NCBI GenBank assembly: GCA_016869595.1
Contig: VGDT01000006.1
Span: forward strand, 1-64,000
Direction: 5' to 3'
From: Alphaproteobacteria bacterium
GTDB lineage: Bacteria; Pseudomonadota; Alphaproteobacteria; Rhizobiales; Beijerinckiaceae
Length of the DNA: 64,000 nt
Of this stretch, positions 7,250 through 16,406 are shown one piece after another. Under the pieces are notes generated by a model, which saw only the letters and a list, made by a program, of their open reading frames with translations, was not told where the DNA came from and ran no database searches. Each line of letters starts with the position of its first letter. The stretch's first letter is position 1. A program made the translations under genes and the position numbers.

Positions 7250-9769
7250 TCAGGGCATATGCGCCTTCACCGTCTCGATCAGCTGTTTGATCGAGAACGG
7301 CTTGGCCAAGAAGCCGAAATCGCCTTCGGGAAGATTCTTGGCGAAAGCCTCTTCGGCATAACCTGAAACAAATATGACCTTCGCCTTGACGCCGCGCTTG
7401 CGCAGTTCGGCAAACATCGCGGGGCCGTCCATCTCCGGCATCACGACGTCGGAGACGATGAGATCGATCTTGCCGTCGACCCGATCGACGACCTCGAGAG
7501 CCTCCATGCCCGTCGTGGCTTCAAGAACCGTGAATCCGCGCGAACTCAGGGCGCGCGCGCCGATCGAGCGCACGGCGTCTTCATCTTCGACCAGCAGGAC
7601 CACGCCCTGCCCCGTATAGTCCGCAGCGGCTTTGACCGACTCGGACTCCTTGGACGTCTCCTTCTCCTCCGGCACGTATCGCGGAAGGAGGATGCGGAAA
7701 ACCGTGCCGCGTCCGATCTCACTGTCCACCAAAATGAAGCCGCCAGATTGCTTGATAATGCCAAAGACCGTCGACAGGCCGAGGCCCGTGCCTTTCCCAA
7801 CCTCTTTCGTCGTAAAGAAGGGTTCGAAAATTTTCTCCTTCACATCGGCAGGGATGCCGCCGCCCGTGTCCTCGACCTCGACAAGCACGTAATCAGCAGG
7901 CGGCAGCGCCGCCTCATCGAAAGATGTGCACTCCGAGGCGGCGACGTTGCGCGTGCGGATCTGCACCCGCCCGCCAGATTCTTGCATGGCGTCGCGCGCG
8001 TTGACGACGAGATTAATGATCACCTGCTCGAACTGGGTGATGTCGGCCTTCACGAACCACAGGTCGCGTCCGAGACGCAGTTCAAGTTCGTTCTTCTCGC
8101 CGACGATGCGGCGCAGAAGATTTTGCACTTCGGAGAGCGCGTCGCCGAGCTGCAAAACCTGCGGGCGCAGAGTCTGCCGGCGAGAAAAGGCGAGCAATTG
8201 GCGCGTCAGACCCGCGGCGCGGTTCGCCGTTTCCTTGATCTGGCGGATATCGCGGAAGGCAGGATCGGTCGGCCGGTGACTGGAGAGCAGCAAATCCGAA
8301 TAGCCGATGATCGCCGTCAGCATATTGTTAAAGTCATGTGCGATCCCGCCAGCGAGTTGGCCAACCGCATTCATCTTTTGCGATTGCGCGAACTCTTCTT
8401 GCAACTTGCGCTGCTCGGTCGTGTCGAGCGCATAGACCATCGCGCCCTTCTTGCCGGCGTCCTCGGTTGACGAGACAAAGAATCTAGCCGAACGCGGCGC
8501 GGCGGCGTCCTCCTCGAAGACCACATTTACGGGGCGGATTTCTCCTTCGCCGTCGATCGCCTCTTCGATTGCGGCCCGCAAGGCCGCGCCGTCGCGTTCG
8601 CCGAGGCCCGCAAGCACCGACCAAGGCGCCGCAGCCTTGCCCTGCCCGGACTTCAGCGCCTGCGGCAGCAATTTGGCGAACGCCGCGTTCGACGTCAGCA
8701 CGCGACCTTCCCCGTCGAGCGTCGCCATCGCCATAGGAGTCGAGTTGAAGAAGCGCGCGAAACGCACTTCAGCGGCGCGCAAATCCTCTTCCGGTTGTTC
8801 GCCGGACGCGCGATTGAGCACCAAAGTCCGCGAAGGGCCGGCTTCGCCGTCCTGGCCAAAGGCCACCTGATGCAGCAGCCTGACGGGAAGCGACTTGCCG
8901 TTGCGGCATCGCATGTCGAGGTCGATCTGCTCTGTACGCACATCGCCTGGCGCGCCGGACATCGCTGCGAGAAGCGCCGCGCCATTATTGGCGAAGATGG
9001 AGGAGAGCGTCGCGCCGCCGGAACCGACCTGCGTCAGGTCGTAGCCCAACCAGCCGGCGAGCGTTTTGTTCATATAGGAGACGGAGCCTTCCGGACTCGC
9101 GGAGAAAAAGCCGGCGGGGGCGTGATCGAGAAAGTCGATCGCGTGCTGAAGCTCCTGGAAGACGTTCTCCTGCCGTTGTCGATCGGCGGTGACGTCGGCC
9201 ACCGCCCAAAGGCAGAACCGTCCTGAAGCCGCCGCCAGCGGCCGCACGCGGATCCGGTACCAGCCGACCGCCGCCTGTCCCGAAAGCGGGGGAGAAAGCC
9301 GCAAATCCTCGCTATGCGAGACGCCGGCGCGCGCCGCTTGCGCAAGCCGATAGATCGCCTCGGAGACTTCGGGCGGGCCGGAGAACAGCCGCTCGACTGG
9401 CTGAACGCCGGAAGCCTCCTTCGCGCCGCACATCGCCCTGTAGGCTTCATTGGCGTAGACGACGCGCGCGTCTCCCCTCGTGACGAGCAACCCCTCGCCG
9501 AAAGTGTCGGCGATAAGCTTTACCAAGTCATTGCCCGCGGTGCGGCCGGAGAAATGGATCAGCCCCAGCGTATAGGCAAGAAGGACAAAGATTCCGGCGA
9601 CGCCGACGATCGCCAGCGCGAGAATGGCGACGCGCGGCGCAAGTTCCGAAGGGGTCCAAAAATAGGCGGCGGCCGCTCCGATCAGCGTCACGACGAGCGC
9701 GACCGCCAATCCCACATTCGCGGGCCGCTCGCTGCGCTCTAAGGCGGACGATTCCGTCCTGTCGGTCAT
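7250..9769 (-). CDS. cckA: Hybrid sensor histidine kinase CckA
   Basis: 839 residues. Two N-terminal transmembrane helices (about 19-37 and 48-70), then PAS-type regions, the HisKA dimerisation domain with phospho-acceptor H478 in GGIAHDFNN, an HATPase domain ([27 protein letters not shown]) and a C-terminal receiver with D774 in LIVSDVVMP. The sequence around H478 ([12 protein letters not shown]...) is that of CckA, which feeds phosphate through ChpT to the cell-cycle regulator CtrA. Divergent from the fliO-like gene, with a CtrA box between them, as expected of this regulon. Confidence 0.93.
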   Translation of the reverse strand: MTDRTESSALERSERPANVGLAVALVVTLIGAAAAYFWTPSELAPRVAILALAIVGVAGIFVLLAYTLGLIHFSGRTAGNDLVKLIADTFGEGLLVTRGDARVVYANEAYRAMCGAKEASGVQPVERLFSGPPEVSEAIYRLAQAARAGVSHSEDLRLSPPLSGQAAVGWYRIRVRPLAAASGRFCLWAVADVTADRQRQENVFQELQHAIDFLDHAPAGFFSASPEGSVSYMNKTLAGWLGYDLTQVGSGGATLSSIFANNGAALLAAMSGAPGDVRTEQIDLDMRCRNGKSLPVRLLHQVAFGQDGEAGPSRTLVLNRASGEQPEEDLRAAEVRFARFFNSTPMAMATLDGEGRVLTSNAAFAKLLPQALKSGQGKAAAPWSVLAGLGERDGAALRAAIEEAIDGEGEIRPVNVVFEEDAAAPRSARFFVSSTEDAGKKGAMVYALDTTEQRKLQEEFAQSQKMNAVGQLAGGIAHDFNNMLTAIIGYSDLLLSSHRPTDPAFRDIRQIKETANRAAGLTRQLLAFSRRQTLRPQVLQLGDALSEVQNLLRRIVGEKNELELRLGRDLWFVKADITQFEQVIINLVVNARDAMQESGGRVQIRTRNVAASECTSFDEAALPPADYVLVEVEDTGGGIPADVKEKIFEPFFTTKEVGKGTGLGLSTVFGIIKQSGGFILVDSEIGRGTVFRILLPRYVPEEKETSKESESVKAAADYTGQGVVLLVEDEDAVRSIGARALSSRGFTVLEATTGMEALEVVDRVDGKIDLIVSDVVMPEMDGPAMFAELRKRGVKAKVIFVSGYAEEAFAKNLPEGDFGFLAKPFSIKQLIETVKAHMP

Positions 9770-9854
9770 TTCTTAACCACCCGCGCCATATATCGCCCAT
9801 CGCGGCGGCCATGCGAAGGCCGGCGCGTTGATGTTTACCGAACCGACGCTCACA

Positions 9855-9947
9855 GAATCACTCAAAAGTGTGGCCGCGGAGACGAATAATAGCAAACCCG
9901 GAAGTCGAAGCAGGGCGCTGATTCGTCAAACATTAACCATTCATTAA
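9855..9947. promoter_or_regulatory. CtrA box and GANTC sites between cckA and fliO
   Basis: TTAACCATTCATTAA at 9933-9947 is an exact TTAA-N7-TTAA CtrA recognition site. Two GANTC sites (GAATC 9855-9859 and GATTC 9920-9924), the CcrM methylation target in alphaproteobacteria, lie close by. The box is 76 bases before the fliO-like start and 164 before the cckA start. Binding is inferred from consensus. Confidence 0.7.
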
Positions 9948-10022
9948 CCTTTTTTCGGCGCTTGCCAGGAAAGCTGTTAATTTGGCAAGGTCACCCGCGT
10001 CCGAACGAGAGAACAGTCGTTT

Positions 10023-10826
10023 ATGCCCGATAAATTCACTCAACTGCTGCCAGCGCTCGGAGCGCTCGTCGCGTTCCTCGTCGCTGCGGTGCTCGTGCTG
10101 TATATTTTCCGTCTGCTCTTTGGACGCCGAATTCGTTCGCCGGGAGGCCGCAGCCGCGCTAAACGCTTAGATGTCGTGGATGTTTTTGATCTCGACCGCG
10201 AGCGTCAGCTTGTTATCGTGCGGCGCGACAACGCCGAACATCTGCTGCTGATCGGCGGCCCTAATGACATCCTCATTGAGCCGAGCATCCGGATCGAAGC
10301 CGCTTTAAGCCGCGCGCCGGAGCCGCGCCCCGCTCAGCCGGGAGCCGCCTCAAACTGGCCGACTGGCCCTTCCGCTCCGCCAAAAGAGCCCGAAACTCCG
10401 CTGCCGAGACCCGCCGCGGTAGGCCCACTTAATCTGCCGCCGGACCTTTTCGCGCCGGCGCCCGCGAAGCCCCCCGCTGCGCCTCCGCCGCCGACGGCTG
10501 CGCCCGGAGGCCCAAGAATTTCCAGTCCGGCCGCCCCGCCGCCACGACCCGCGCCGCCACGCTCGCCGACGCCGCCGTTCCTTGCGCGCGCCCAGCAGCG
10601 ATTTGCGCCGCGTCCAAAGGAACAGACATCGCCGCCGGAGTCCGCCGCGCCGGCGCCGCCAACCTCTCCAACAGGGGCTCCGCGGCCGATCGAGCCGCCG
10701 CCGGCGCCCGCCGCCAAGCCCGGAGCGGCGCCCCCGCCAGCGCCGGCTCCCGCTGAAGCGGACCCGCTGGATTCGCTTGAAGCGGAGATGGCCCGCCTAC
10801 TCGGCCGCCCGGAAGAAAAGCAATAA
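10023..10826 (+). CDS. fliO: FliO-like flagellar biosynthesis/membrane protein with proline-rich tail
   Basis: 267 residues. An N-terminal transmembrane helix (about 11-34, LGALVAFLVAAVLVLYIFRL) is followed by a small cytoplasmic domain with the FliO pattern RLDVVDVFDLDRERQLVIVRR and HLLLIGGPNDILIEP. FliO helps assemble the FliPQR export gate. The remaining ~160 residues are nearly all Pro/Ala with few hydrophobics, ending in a short acidic helix (DPLDSLEAEMARLLGR). No other flagellar gene is nearby, so a non-flagellar role for this FliO-type domain is possible. The CtrA box upstream fits either motility or division control. Confidence 0.65.
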   Translation: MPDKFTQLLPALGALVAFLVAAVLVLYIFRLLFGRRIRSPGGRSRAKRLDVVDVFDLDRERQLVIVRRDNAEHLLLIGGPNDILIEPSIRIEAALSRAPEPRPAQPGAASNWPTGPSAPPKEPETPLPRPAAVGPLNLPPDLFAPAPAKPPAAPPPPTAAPGGPRISSPAAPPPRPAPPRSPTPPFLARAQQRFAPRPKEQTSPPESAAPAPPTSPTGAPRPIEPPPAPAAKPGAAPPPAPAPAEADPLDSLEAEMARLLGRPEEKQ

Positions 10827-10830
10827 GAAA

Positions 10831-10853
10831 GGGCGTCGCGACGAGCGACGCCC
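10831..10853. terminator. Hairpin between convergent fliO-like gene and dksA
   Basis: Perfect 9-base arms GGGCGTCGC and GCGACGCCC around a 5-base loop, preceded by AAGAAA and followed by TTAGCTCTTT. A possible bidirectional terminator for the converging genes; the T-run is short, so efficiency is uncertain. Confidence 0.6.
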
Positions 10854-10885
10854 TTAGCTCTTTGCCGGAAGCGCGTTCTCTGAAC

Positions 10886-11302
10886 TTAGTCGTCCCGATA
10901 GACTTTTTCGCGCCGTTCGTGACGCTCCTGCGCCTCGATCGACAAAGTCGCGATCGGACGCGCGTCTAGGCGTTTTAGAGAGATCGGCTCGCCCGTCTCC
11001 TCGCAATAGCCGTAACTGCCGTCTTCGAGGCGCGTCAGCGCCGCGTCGATTTTGGCAATGAGCTTGCGTTGCCTGTCGCGCGCCCGAAGCTCTATCGCGC
11101 GATCGGTTTCGGACGACGCGCGGTCTGCAAGGTCGGGATGATTTTCATTTTCATTCTGCAAAGCGGCGAGCGTTTCGCGGCTTTCGTGCAGAATGTCTTC
11201 CTTCCAAGCCAGCAGTTTGCGCCGGAAATATTCTCGCTGCCGATCGCACATAAAGGGTTCGTCTTCGGAAGGCTTATAAGTCTCTTCCAGATCCACCGCC
11301 AT
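10886..11302 (-). CDS. dksA: RNA polymerase-binding transcription factor DksA
   Basis: 138 residues. DksA enters the RNA polymerase secondary channel and works with ppGpp. The coiled-coil tip has NHPDLADRA (D57, D60, A62), matching the essential DxxDxA of E. coli. The zinc-finger region keeps only one cysteine (C100 in YGYCEETGE); the other three positions are T, S and A, a pattern I recall from alphaproteobacterial DksA and one that cannot form a classical four-cysteine zinc site. Gene order dksA / fliO-like / cckA is a known Rhizobiales arrangement. Confidence 0.93.
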   Translation of the reverse strand: MAVDLEETYKPSEDEPFMCDRQREYFRRKLLAWKEDILHESRETLAALQNENENHPDLADRASSETDRAIELRARDRQRKLIAKIDAALTRLEDGSYGYCEETGEPISLKRLDARPIATLSIEAQERHERREKVYRDD

Positions 11303-11383
11303 CTCGCGAATCCTTAATTAGCCCATAGGCGACGCCTATATAGACGTGACCGGCGCCACTTACAATCATTCCTCGCGCCGCGC

Positions 11384-12595
11384 TCACTCCGTAGCTCTAC
11401 GAAGATTTTCGTCGATCTTGTCCAGGAAACCTGTCGTCGAGAGCCACTTCTGATTGCAGCCGACAAGCAAGGCCAGATCCTTGGTCATGAAGCCCGACTC
11501 AACGGTCGCCACGCACACTTCCTCAAGCGTGCGCGCAAATCGGGTCAGATCGTCATTCCCGTCGAGCTTGCCGCGATGCGCGAGCGCGCGCGTCCAGGCG
11601 AAAATCGACGCGATCGAGTTGGTCGAGGTCTCATGGCCCTTCTGATATTCGCGATAATGGCGCGTCACCGTGCCATGGGCCGCTTCGGCCTCGACGGTCT
11701 TGCCGTCGGGCGTCATCAGCACGCTCGTCATGAGACCGAGGGATCCGAAGCCCTGCGCGACGGTGTCGGACTGCACGTCGCCGTCGTAATTCTTGCAGGC
11801 CCAAATGTAGCCGCCGGACCATTTGAGCGCCGAGGCGACCATGTCGTCGATCAGACGATGCTCGTAAGTGAGGCCGAGCGCCTCGAATTTCGATTTGAAC
11901 TCGGCGTCGTAAATCTCCTGGAACAGATCCTTGAAGCGGCCGTCATAGGCCTTGAGGATCGTGTTCTTGGTCGAGAGATAGACTGGATATTTGCGGGCAA
12001 GCCCATAGTTGAACGTCGCTCGCGCAAACTCGCTGATCGACTCGTCAAGATTATACATCGCGAGCGCGACGCCGGAGCCGGGAAAGCTGAAGACTTCCTT
12101 TTCGATGACGTCTCCGTCGACGCCTTCAAATTTGATCGTCAGACGGCCCTTGCCCGGCACTTTGAAGTCTGTCGCCTTATATTGGTCGCCAAAAGCGTGA
12201 CGCCCGATGATGATCGGCTGCGTCCATCCGGGCACCAACCGCGGCACGTTCCTGCAGATGATCGGCTCGCGGAAGATGACGCCGCCGAGGATATTGCGGA
12301 TGGTGCCGTTCGGCGATTTCCACATCTCTTTGAGATGGAATTCCTTCACACGCGCTTCGTCTGGCGTGATCGTCGCGCATTTGACTCCGACGCCATGCTC
12401 TTTGATGGCGTAGGCGGCGTCGATCGTCACCTGATCGTTCGTTGCGTCGCGGTTTTTAATCGAGAGATCGTAATAGATGAGATCGATGTCGAGATAGGGC
12501 CGAACGAACTTCTCTTTGATGGCGGTCCAGATGATGCGGGCCATTTCGTCGCCGTCGAGTTCGACGACAGGGTTTGCAACCTTGATCTTCCGCAT
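11384..12595 (-). CDS. icd: NADP-dependent isocitrate dehydrogenase
   Basis: 403 residues, the size of the eukaryote-like homodimeric NADP-IDH common in alphaproteobacteria. It oxidises isocitrate to 2-oxoglutarate and CO2 with NADPH formation. Start ATG 12595 gives [20 protein letters not shown]; the frame extends to 12652 but the extra 19 Arg-rich residues are not typical. Visible motifs include [12 protein letters not shown], the substrate-binding [12 protein letters not shown] and the metal-binding DDMVASALK. It stands alone; the product 2-oxoglutarate is the carbon signal sensed by the PII proteins encoded further along. Confidence 0.95.
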   Translation of the reverse strand: MRKIKVANPVVELDGDEMARIIWTAIKEKFVRPYLDIDLIYYDLSIKNRDATNDQVTIDAAYAIKEHGVGVKCATITPDEARVKEFHLKEMWKSPNGTIRNILGGVIFREPIICRNVPRLVPGWTQPIIIGRHAFGDQYKATDFKVPGKGRLTIKFEGVDGDVIEKEVFSFPGSGVALAMYNLDESISEFARATFNYGLARKYPVYLSTKNTILKAYDGRFKDLFQEIYDAEFKSKFEALGLTYEHRLIDDMVASALKWSGGYIWACKNYDGDVQSDTVAQGFGSLGLMTSVLMTPDGKTVEAEAAHGTVTRHYREYQKGHETSTNSIASIFAWTRALAHRGKLDGNDDLTRFARTLEEVCVATVESGFMTKDLALLVGCNQKWLSTTGFLDKIDENLRRATE

Positions 12596-12740
12596 GCGCC
12601 CGCTCCTCCGTTCGCGCGCCTTATAGCGTCGGCTCGAGGTTTTGGGTAGCAAGCGGGAAGCCTTTGCTGAGCGCGCAACCGCCCTTCCCCCCGCGCCCTT
12701 TCCGCCCTAATTTGCCGCCGCTTTGGCGCGAGGAGGCGAA

Positions 12741-13571
12741 TTGGTCGGGGCAGGAACGGATCGCAGCAAGACGGCTTTTTCAGGCGGGCCGGCGATCGTG
12801 CTCGTGCGTCCGCAGCTCGCCGTCAACATCGGCATGTGCGCGCGCGCCATGGCGAACTTCGGCCTCTCCGATCTGCGTCTCGTCTCGCCGCGCGAAGGCT
12901 GGCCGCGCACCGGCGCCTATCGCAAGGGCGCCTATGCGGCGGCCGCCGGGGCCGTGCATTTGCTCGAAGGCGCCAGGCTCTACGAGAGCGTGCGGGAAGC
13001 GATCGAGGATCTTTCCTTCGTCTACGCCGCGACGGCGCGCGGACGCGGCCAGATGAAGCCGGTGATGACGCCGGCGCAGGCGATGTCCGCAACCTCAGCG
13101 CGGATGGCGGCGGGCGAAAAGCATGGCGTGCTGTTTGGCCCCGAGCGCACCGGGCTAGACAATGACGATGTCGCGCTCGCCGACGCGATCCTTACATTTC
13201 CCGTCAACCCCGCCTATGCTTCGCTCAACCTCGCGCAGGCGGTGCTGCTCACAGGATACGAGTGGTTTCGCGCCGCGCATGGCGACGCTATTCCATTTGA
13301 GGTCGAAGAACGCTCGCCGCCGGCGACGCGCGAAATGACGCTCGCTTTTTTCGATTTTCTCGAAGGCGAGCTTGATAAGCGCGGCTTCTTTCGTCCACTG
13401 ACGAAAAAGCCGGTGATGTCGCGCAATCTGCGCAACATGTTCCACCGTATGGGGCTCACAGAGCAGGATGTGCGAACGCTCTGGGGCGTCGTCGTGCGGC
13501 TCGTCGAAGGTCCGCGCCGGGAGCCCAAGAAGGCGAGCCGGAAGAAGCAGGCGGAAGGCGCTGACACGTAG
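12741..13571 (+). CDS. trmJ: tRNA (cytidine/uridine-32 2'-O)-methyltransferase TrmJ
   Basis: 276 residues of the SpoU/TrmJ family, methylating the ribose of nucleotide 32 in tRNA. SPOUT-fold signatures: N-terminal AIVLVRPQLAVNIGMCARAM, then GVLFGPERTGLDNDD and FPVNPAYASLNLAQAV, which form the SAM-binding knot. TTG 12741 is chosen because a full AGGAGG (12731-12736) lies four bases upstream; an in-frame TTG at 12723 precedes that site. The C-terminal extension has the MFHRMGLTEQDVRTLWG dimer helix and a basic tail. Confidence 0.9.
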   Translation: MVGAGTDRSKTAFSGGPAIVLVRPQLAVNIGMCARAMANFGLSDLRLVSPREGWPRTGAYRKGAYAAAAGAVHLLEGARLYESVREAIEDLSFVYAATARGRGQMKPVMTPAQAMSATSARMAAGEKHGVLFGPERTGLDNDDVALADAILTFPVNPAYASLNLAQAVLLTGYEWFRAAHGDAIPFEVEERSPPATREMTLAFFDFLEGELDKRGFFRPLTKKPVMSRNLRNMFHRMGLTEQDVRTLWGVVVRLVEGPRREPKKASRKKQAEGADT

Positions 13572-13597
13572 GCCAGTTTACCCTTACGGGCGTCGAC

Positions 13598-14023
13598 TTA
13601 ATGAAACGACTGTTTACCCTCGCGCCTTGCCGACGGCGGCGGGGCGAGCGGACTGGCCTGATGATGCACAAGCCGCCAACGCTCTCCGCTCCAGCGAAAC
13701 CAATTCGTCGCGAGCAGCAGACCGCCGCCGACCTCCTCGACGCAGAAAACGCGGCCGTCGTCGCCTTCGATGAGCGTCTGCGGGTCGCGCGCCGTCACCG
13801 CCTCCTGCGTCGGATTGCGGAAAATGTCGCGATAAGAGGCGAGAACCGCCGCGCGCCCGACAAGCGCCGGCCAGCCAGGGTGAACGCAGGAACAGCCTTC
13901 CTCAGCCCAAAGGTCGTTCATTGCGCCAAGGTCGCGCGCGGCGAAGGCGCGGTAATAGGCGTCGTTGGCGTCGATGAGCGCAGCTTCGTCCATCGATTGA
14001 CACTGCTGGATTCGCTCGGGCAT
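13598..14023 (-). CDS. SnoaL/NTF2-like (DUF4440) protein
   Basis: About 141 residues with the NTF2-like cone-fold pattern: an N-terminal helix 'ALIDANDAYYRAFAARDLGAMNDLWAE', then CVHPGWPALVGRAAVLASYRD, and a C-terminal strand ending WRLVHHQASP. Such proteins act as small-ligand enzymes or association domains; the role here is unknown. Starts at 14023 (MPERIQQ) or 13993 (MDEAALID) are equally possible; the longer frame to 14101 would overlap the divergent membrane-protein gene. Confidence 0.75.
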   Translation of the reverse strand: MPERIQQCQSMDEAALIDANDAYYRAFAARDLGAMNDLWAEEGCSCVHPGWPALVGRAAVLASYRDIFRNPTQEAVTARDPQTLIEGDDGRVFCVEEVGGGLLLATNWFRWSGERWRLVHHQASPLAPPPSARREGKQSFH

Positions 14024-14058
14024 GGCAAATGCAAGAACGCGCCCGAAGGAATTCGTCG

Positions 14059-14298
14059 ATGGATGCGTTGACGTGGTTTGGGCTTTTCGCGGTGAGCGCA
14101 ATGCTGCTTGCCTATGCGCTGGAGGACCGCAGCCATTGGTTCGTTTTGTGTTTCGCCGTCGCCTGCGCTTTGGGGTCGATCTACGGGTTCCTTCAAGGCG
14201 CCTGGCCTTTCGGCCTCGTCGAGGCGGTCTGGTCTGTGGTCGCCTTCAAGCGCTGGCGTCAAAGAGTCTCGCAAGACTGCGGCGAAGCGCTTAAGTAG
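14059..14298 (+). CDS. Small membrane protein, about 79 residues
   Basis: Starts MDALTWFGLFAVSAMLLAYALE with AAGGA nine bases ahead of ATG 14059. Three hydrophobic stretches (about 5-20, 25-41, 44-61) joined by short loops (EDRSHW, LQGAWP) and a basic tail, so probably a three-helix inner-membrane protein. A similar small protein occurs widely in Rhizobiales, but I know no function. It is divergent from the NTF2-like gene and 82 bases upstream of the NifU-type gene. Confidence 0.75.
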   Translation: MDALTWFGLFAVSAMLLAYALEDRSHWFVLCFAVACALGSIYGFLQGAWPFGLVEAVWSVVAFKRWRQRVSQDCGEALK

Positions 14299-14380
14299 TG
14301 CTCGACGATGTCACAAAGCGCTCGATTTGTGGTATCCGCGCTCTTCCCGCCGGCCTTGAACCGGACGCAGGAGTCTCCCG

Positions 14381-14938
14381 ATGTTCATCCAGACTGAAGC
14401 TACCCCCAATCCCTCAACGCTTAAGTTCCTTCCGGGCCAAGACGTGCTCGGTCAGGGCGCGATGGAGTTCCGCTCGCTGGACGACGCCGCCAATGCGCCG
14501 CTGGCGCAGGCGTTGCTCTCGATCGAGGGAATCGAGGCGGTGATGTATGGCGCAGATTTCGTCTCGGTGACGAAGGACGGCGCCGACTGGCCGCATCTGA
14601 AGCCCGCCATTCTTGGCACGATCATGGAGCATTTCGCCTCTGGCGCGCCGCTCCTGACCGAAGGCGCGGGTCCGGCGCAGTCCGGAGGCGAGTTCTATGA
14701 CGCCGCCGACGCGGAGATGGTGGCGACGATCAAGGAGCTGCTCGAAACGCGCGTGCGTCCAGCGGTCGCCGGCGACGGCGGCGACATCGTCTTTCGCGGC
14801 TTTAAGGATGGCGTCGTCTATCTCACAATGAAAGGCGCCTGCTCCGGGTGTCCGTCGTCCACCGCGACGCTGCGACATGGCATCGAGAACCTGCTCAAGC
14901 ATTTCCTGCCGCAGGTGAAGGCGGTCGAGCCGGCGTAA
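14381..14938 (+). CDS. NifU-family Fe-S carrier (Nfu type)
   Basis: 185 residues with two domains: an N-terminal Nfu_N scaffold (MFIQTEATPNPSTLKFLPG) and a C-terminal NifU domain with the cluster-binding CxxC in KGACSGCPSS (near residue 152). Such proteins take up a [4Fe-4S] cluster and hand it to targets such as aconitase, lipoyl synthase or MiaB, which is encoded 1.5 kb downstream. AGGAG precedes ATG 14381. It leads the conserved cluster tsaB-rimI-miaB. Confidence 0.92.
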   Translation: MFIQTEATPNPSTLKFLPGQDVLGQGAMEFRSLDDAANAPLAQALLSIEGIEAVMYGADFVSVTKDGADWPHLKPAILGTIMEHFASGAPLLTEGAGPAQSGGEFYDAADAEMVATIKELLETRVRPAVAGDGGDIVFRGFKDGVVYLTMKGACSGCPSSTATLRHGIENLLKHFLPQVKAVEPA

Positions 14939-15001
14939 AAGGCGTTGGCGCGTTCGGAGCTACGTTGATCGCGCTCCGAAAACGGTCATAATCCGGGAAT
15001 C

Positions 15002-15742
15002 ATGCGAATCCTTGCGATTGACACCGCTCTTCCAGCCGTTTCGGCCTGCGTGCTGGATCACGATGCGGCGGAGCCGATCGCCGCTGACACTATGGAGATG
15101 GAGCGCGGCCACGCCGAGGCGCTGCTGCCATTGATCAAGCGGATCATGAGCAAGGTCGAGGGCGGCTTTGCTTCACTCGATCGCATCGCCGTGACAGTGG
15201 GACCCGGTTCGTTCACCGGCATTCGCATCGGCCTTGCCGCCGGCCAAGCCATTGCGCTCGCCTGCAAAGCCGAAATCGTCGGGGTCTCGACGCTCGCCGC
15301 GCTTGCGGCGCCGCTGATCCTCGATCCTTTCGACGGCGTCGTCGCGGCGGCGATCGACGCACGCCACGGCAAGGTCTACATCGCCGCTTTCGGTCCGGAT
15401 GGGCGACCGGTGCTGACCCCGCGCCGGGTGAGCGCGCATGAAGCGCTGCGCGCTCTCGGGACCGGCCCGCTGCTTCTCATCGGGTCCGGCGCGCCGCTCC
15501 TCGCCAAGGAGGCGCGCGCCCGCGGCGTTCCGGTCAAGATCGCAAGCGAACAGTCCGCGCCCGATATCGCCGTCGTCGCCCGGCTAGGGCTCGCCGCGCA
15601 GCCCGAATCTGCGCCCGCGCGCCCGCTTTATCTTAAAGAACCAGACGTTACGGCGCCGGGCGGTCGGCCGGAAGCGCCGAAAAGCACTGGCGCCGAGCAC
15701 GATGCGGCGGGCCCCCACACTGCCGCCACAGCGCAGGCGTGA
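15002..15742 (+). CDS. tsaB: tRNA threonylcarbamoyladenosine biosynthesis protein TsaB
   Basis: 246 residues of the ASKHA fold (MRILAIDTALPAVSACVLD, then TVGPGSFTGIRIGLAAGQAI). TsaB is a non-catalytic partner that with TsaD and TsaE transfers the threonylcarbamoyl group to A37 of ANN-decoding tRNAs. The family's GPGSFTGIR signature is at about 63-71. The last ~25 residues are Ala/Pro-rich and probably disordered. It is followed after 9 bases by rimI. An imperfect hairpin (14953-14980) lies between it and the NifU-type gene. Confidence 0.93.
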   Translation: MRILAIDTALPAVSACVLDHDAAEPIAADTMEMERGHAEALLPLIKRIMSKVEGGFASLDRIAVTVGPGSFTGIRIGLAAGQAIALACKAEIVGVSTLAALAAPLILDPFDGVVAAAIDARHGKVYIAAFGPDGRPVLTPRRVSAHEALRALGTGPLLLIGSGAPLLAKEARARGVPVKIASEQSAPDIAVVARLGLAAQPESAPARPLYLKEPDVTAPGGRPEAPKSTGAEHDAAGPHTAATAQA

Positions 15743-15751
15743 ACTTGCGCC

Positions 15752-16240
15752 ATGACGCTGCTTTCTTCCTTTTTCGCCAAACCGACATTCATCATTGAAC
15801 CTATCGGCGCTGAGCGCGCCGAGGATTGTGAACGCCTACACGGCGCTTCTTTCGCCTTCGGCTGGTCGAAAATCGACTTCGAGAACTATCTGGCCGATGC
15901 GCATATCGTCGCCGACGGCGCGGTCGCAGAGAATCGCAAAGCCGAGCTCGGGGGCTTTATATTGTCCAGATTGACGCCGCCCGACGCTGAAATCCTCACT
16001 TTCGCCGTCGACCCGTCGCGCCGCGGCGCTGGGTTGGGACGACGTATTCTAGAAAAACACCTGGAGAATCTCGAGCGCGGCGGCGCGCGACTTGTCTTTC
16101 TCGAGGTCGCTGACGACAATGAGGCCGCGCTGAAGCTCTATGGCCGGGAAGGTTTCAAGGAGATCGGAAGACGCGAGAATTACTATCAGCGCGCCAGTGG
16201 CGAACGCCGCGCCGCGATCAATCTGCGGCTTGAGATCTGA
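15752..16240 (+). CDS. rimI: Ribosomal protein S18 alanine N-acetyltransferase (RimI-like)
   Basis: 162 residues with GNAT motif A (FAVDPSRRGAGLGRRIL) and the RimI-type VFLEVADDNEAALKLYGREGF stretch. RimI acetylates the N-terminus of S18. Its place immediately after tsaB is the standard arrangement and is the main reason for choosing RimI among GNAT enzymes. The gene that often follows in relatives (a Fur-type regulator) is not present in the 166-base gap before miaB. Confidence 0.87.
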   Translation: MTLLSSFFAKPTFIIEPIGAERAEDCERLHGASFAFGWSKIDFENYLADAHIVADGAVAENRKAELGGFILSRLTPPDAEILTFAVDPSRRGAGLGRRILEKHLENLERGGARLVFLEVADDNEAALKLYGREGFKEIGRRENYYQRASGERRAAINLRLEI

Positions 16241-16259
16241 GCGCCGATTATCTGGTTTG

Positions 16260-16312
16260 AGGCGGAGATTGGCCGCTGGCAACTCGTAGAATGCCGCCTG
16301 GCGCGATTTTTT
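16260..16312 (+). terminator. Possible terminator after rimI
   Basis: AGGCGG (16260-16265) can pair with CCGCCT (16294-16299) over a 28-base loop, followed by GGCGCGA and six T residues (16307-16312). The long loop makes this weak. Downstream, CCTAT-TGCGT-ATAGG (16344-16358) is a small dyad near the expected miaB promoter. Confidence 0.3.
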
Positions 16313-16406
16313 CGAACGGGACGGAGCAAATATCCTTATACTGCCTATTGCGTATAGGGCTCGAGGCGAGTCGCGAAGCGGAGCGACAGAGATAAGCACG
16401 CAAGTT

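Noticed and set aside
14953-14980. TTCGGAGC/GCTCCGAA hairpin as a terminator after the NifU-type gene
   Set aside because: Loop of 12 bases and no T-run; mentioned only in the tsaB entry.
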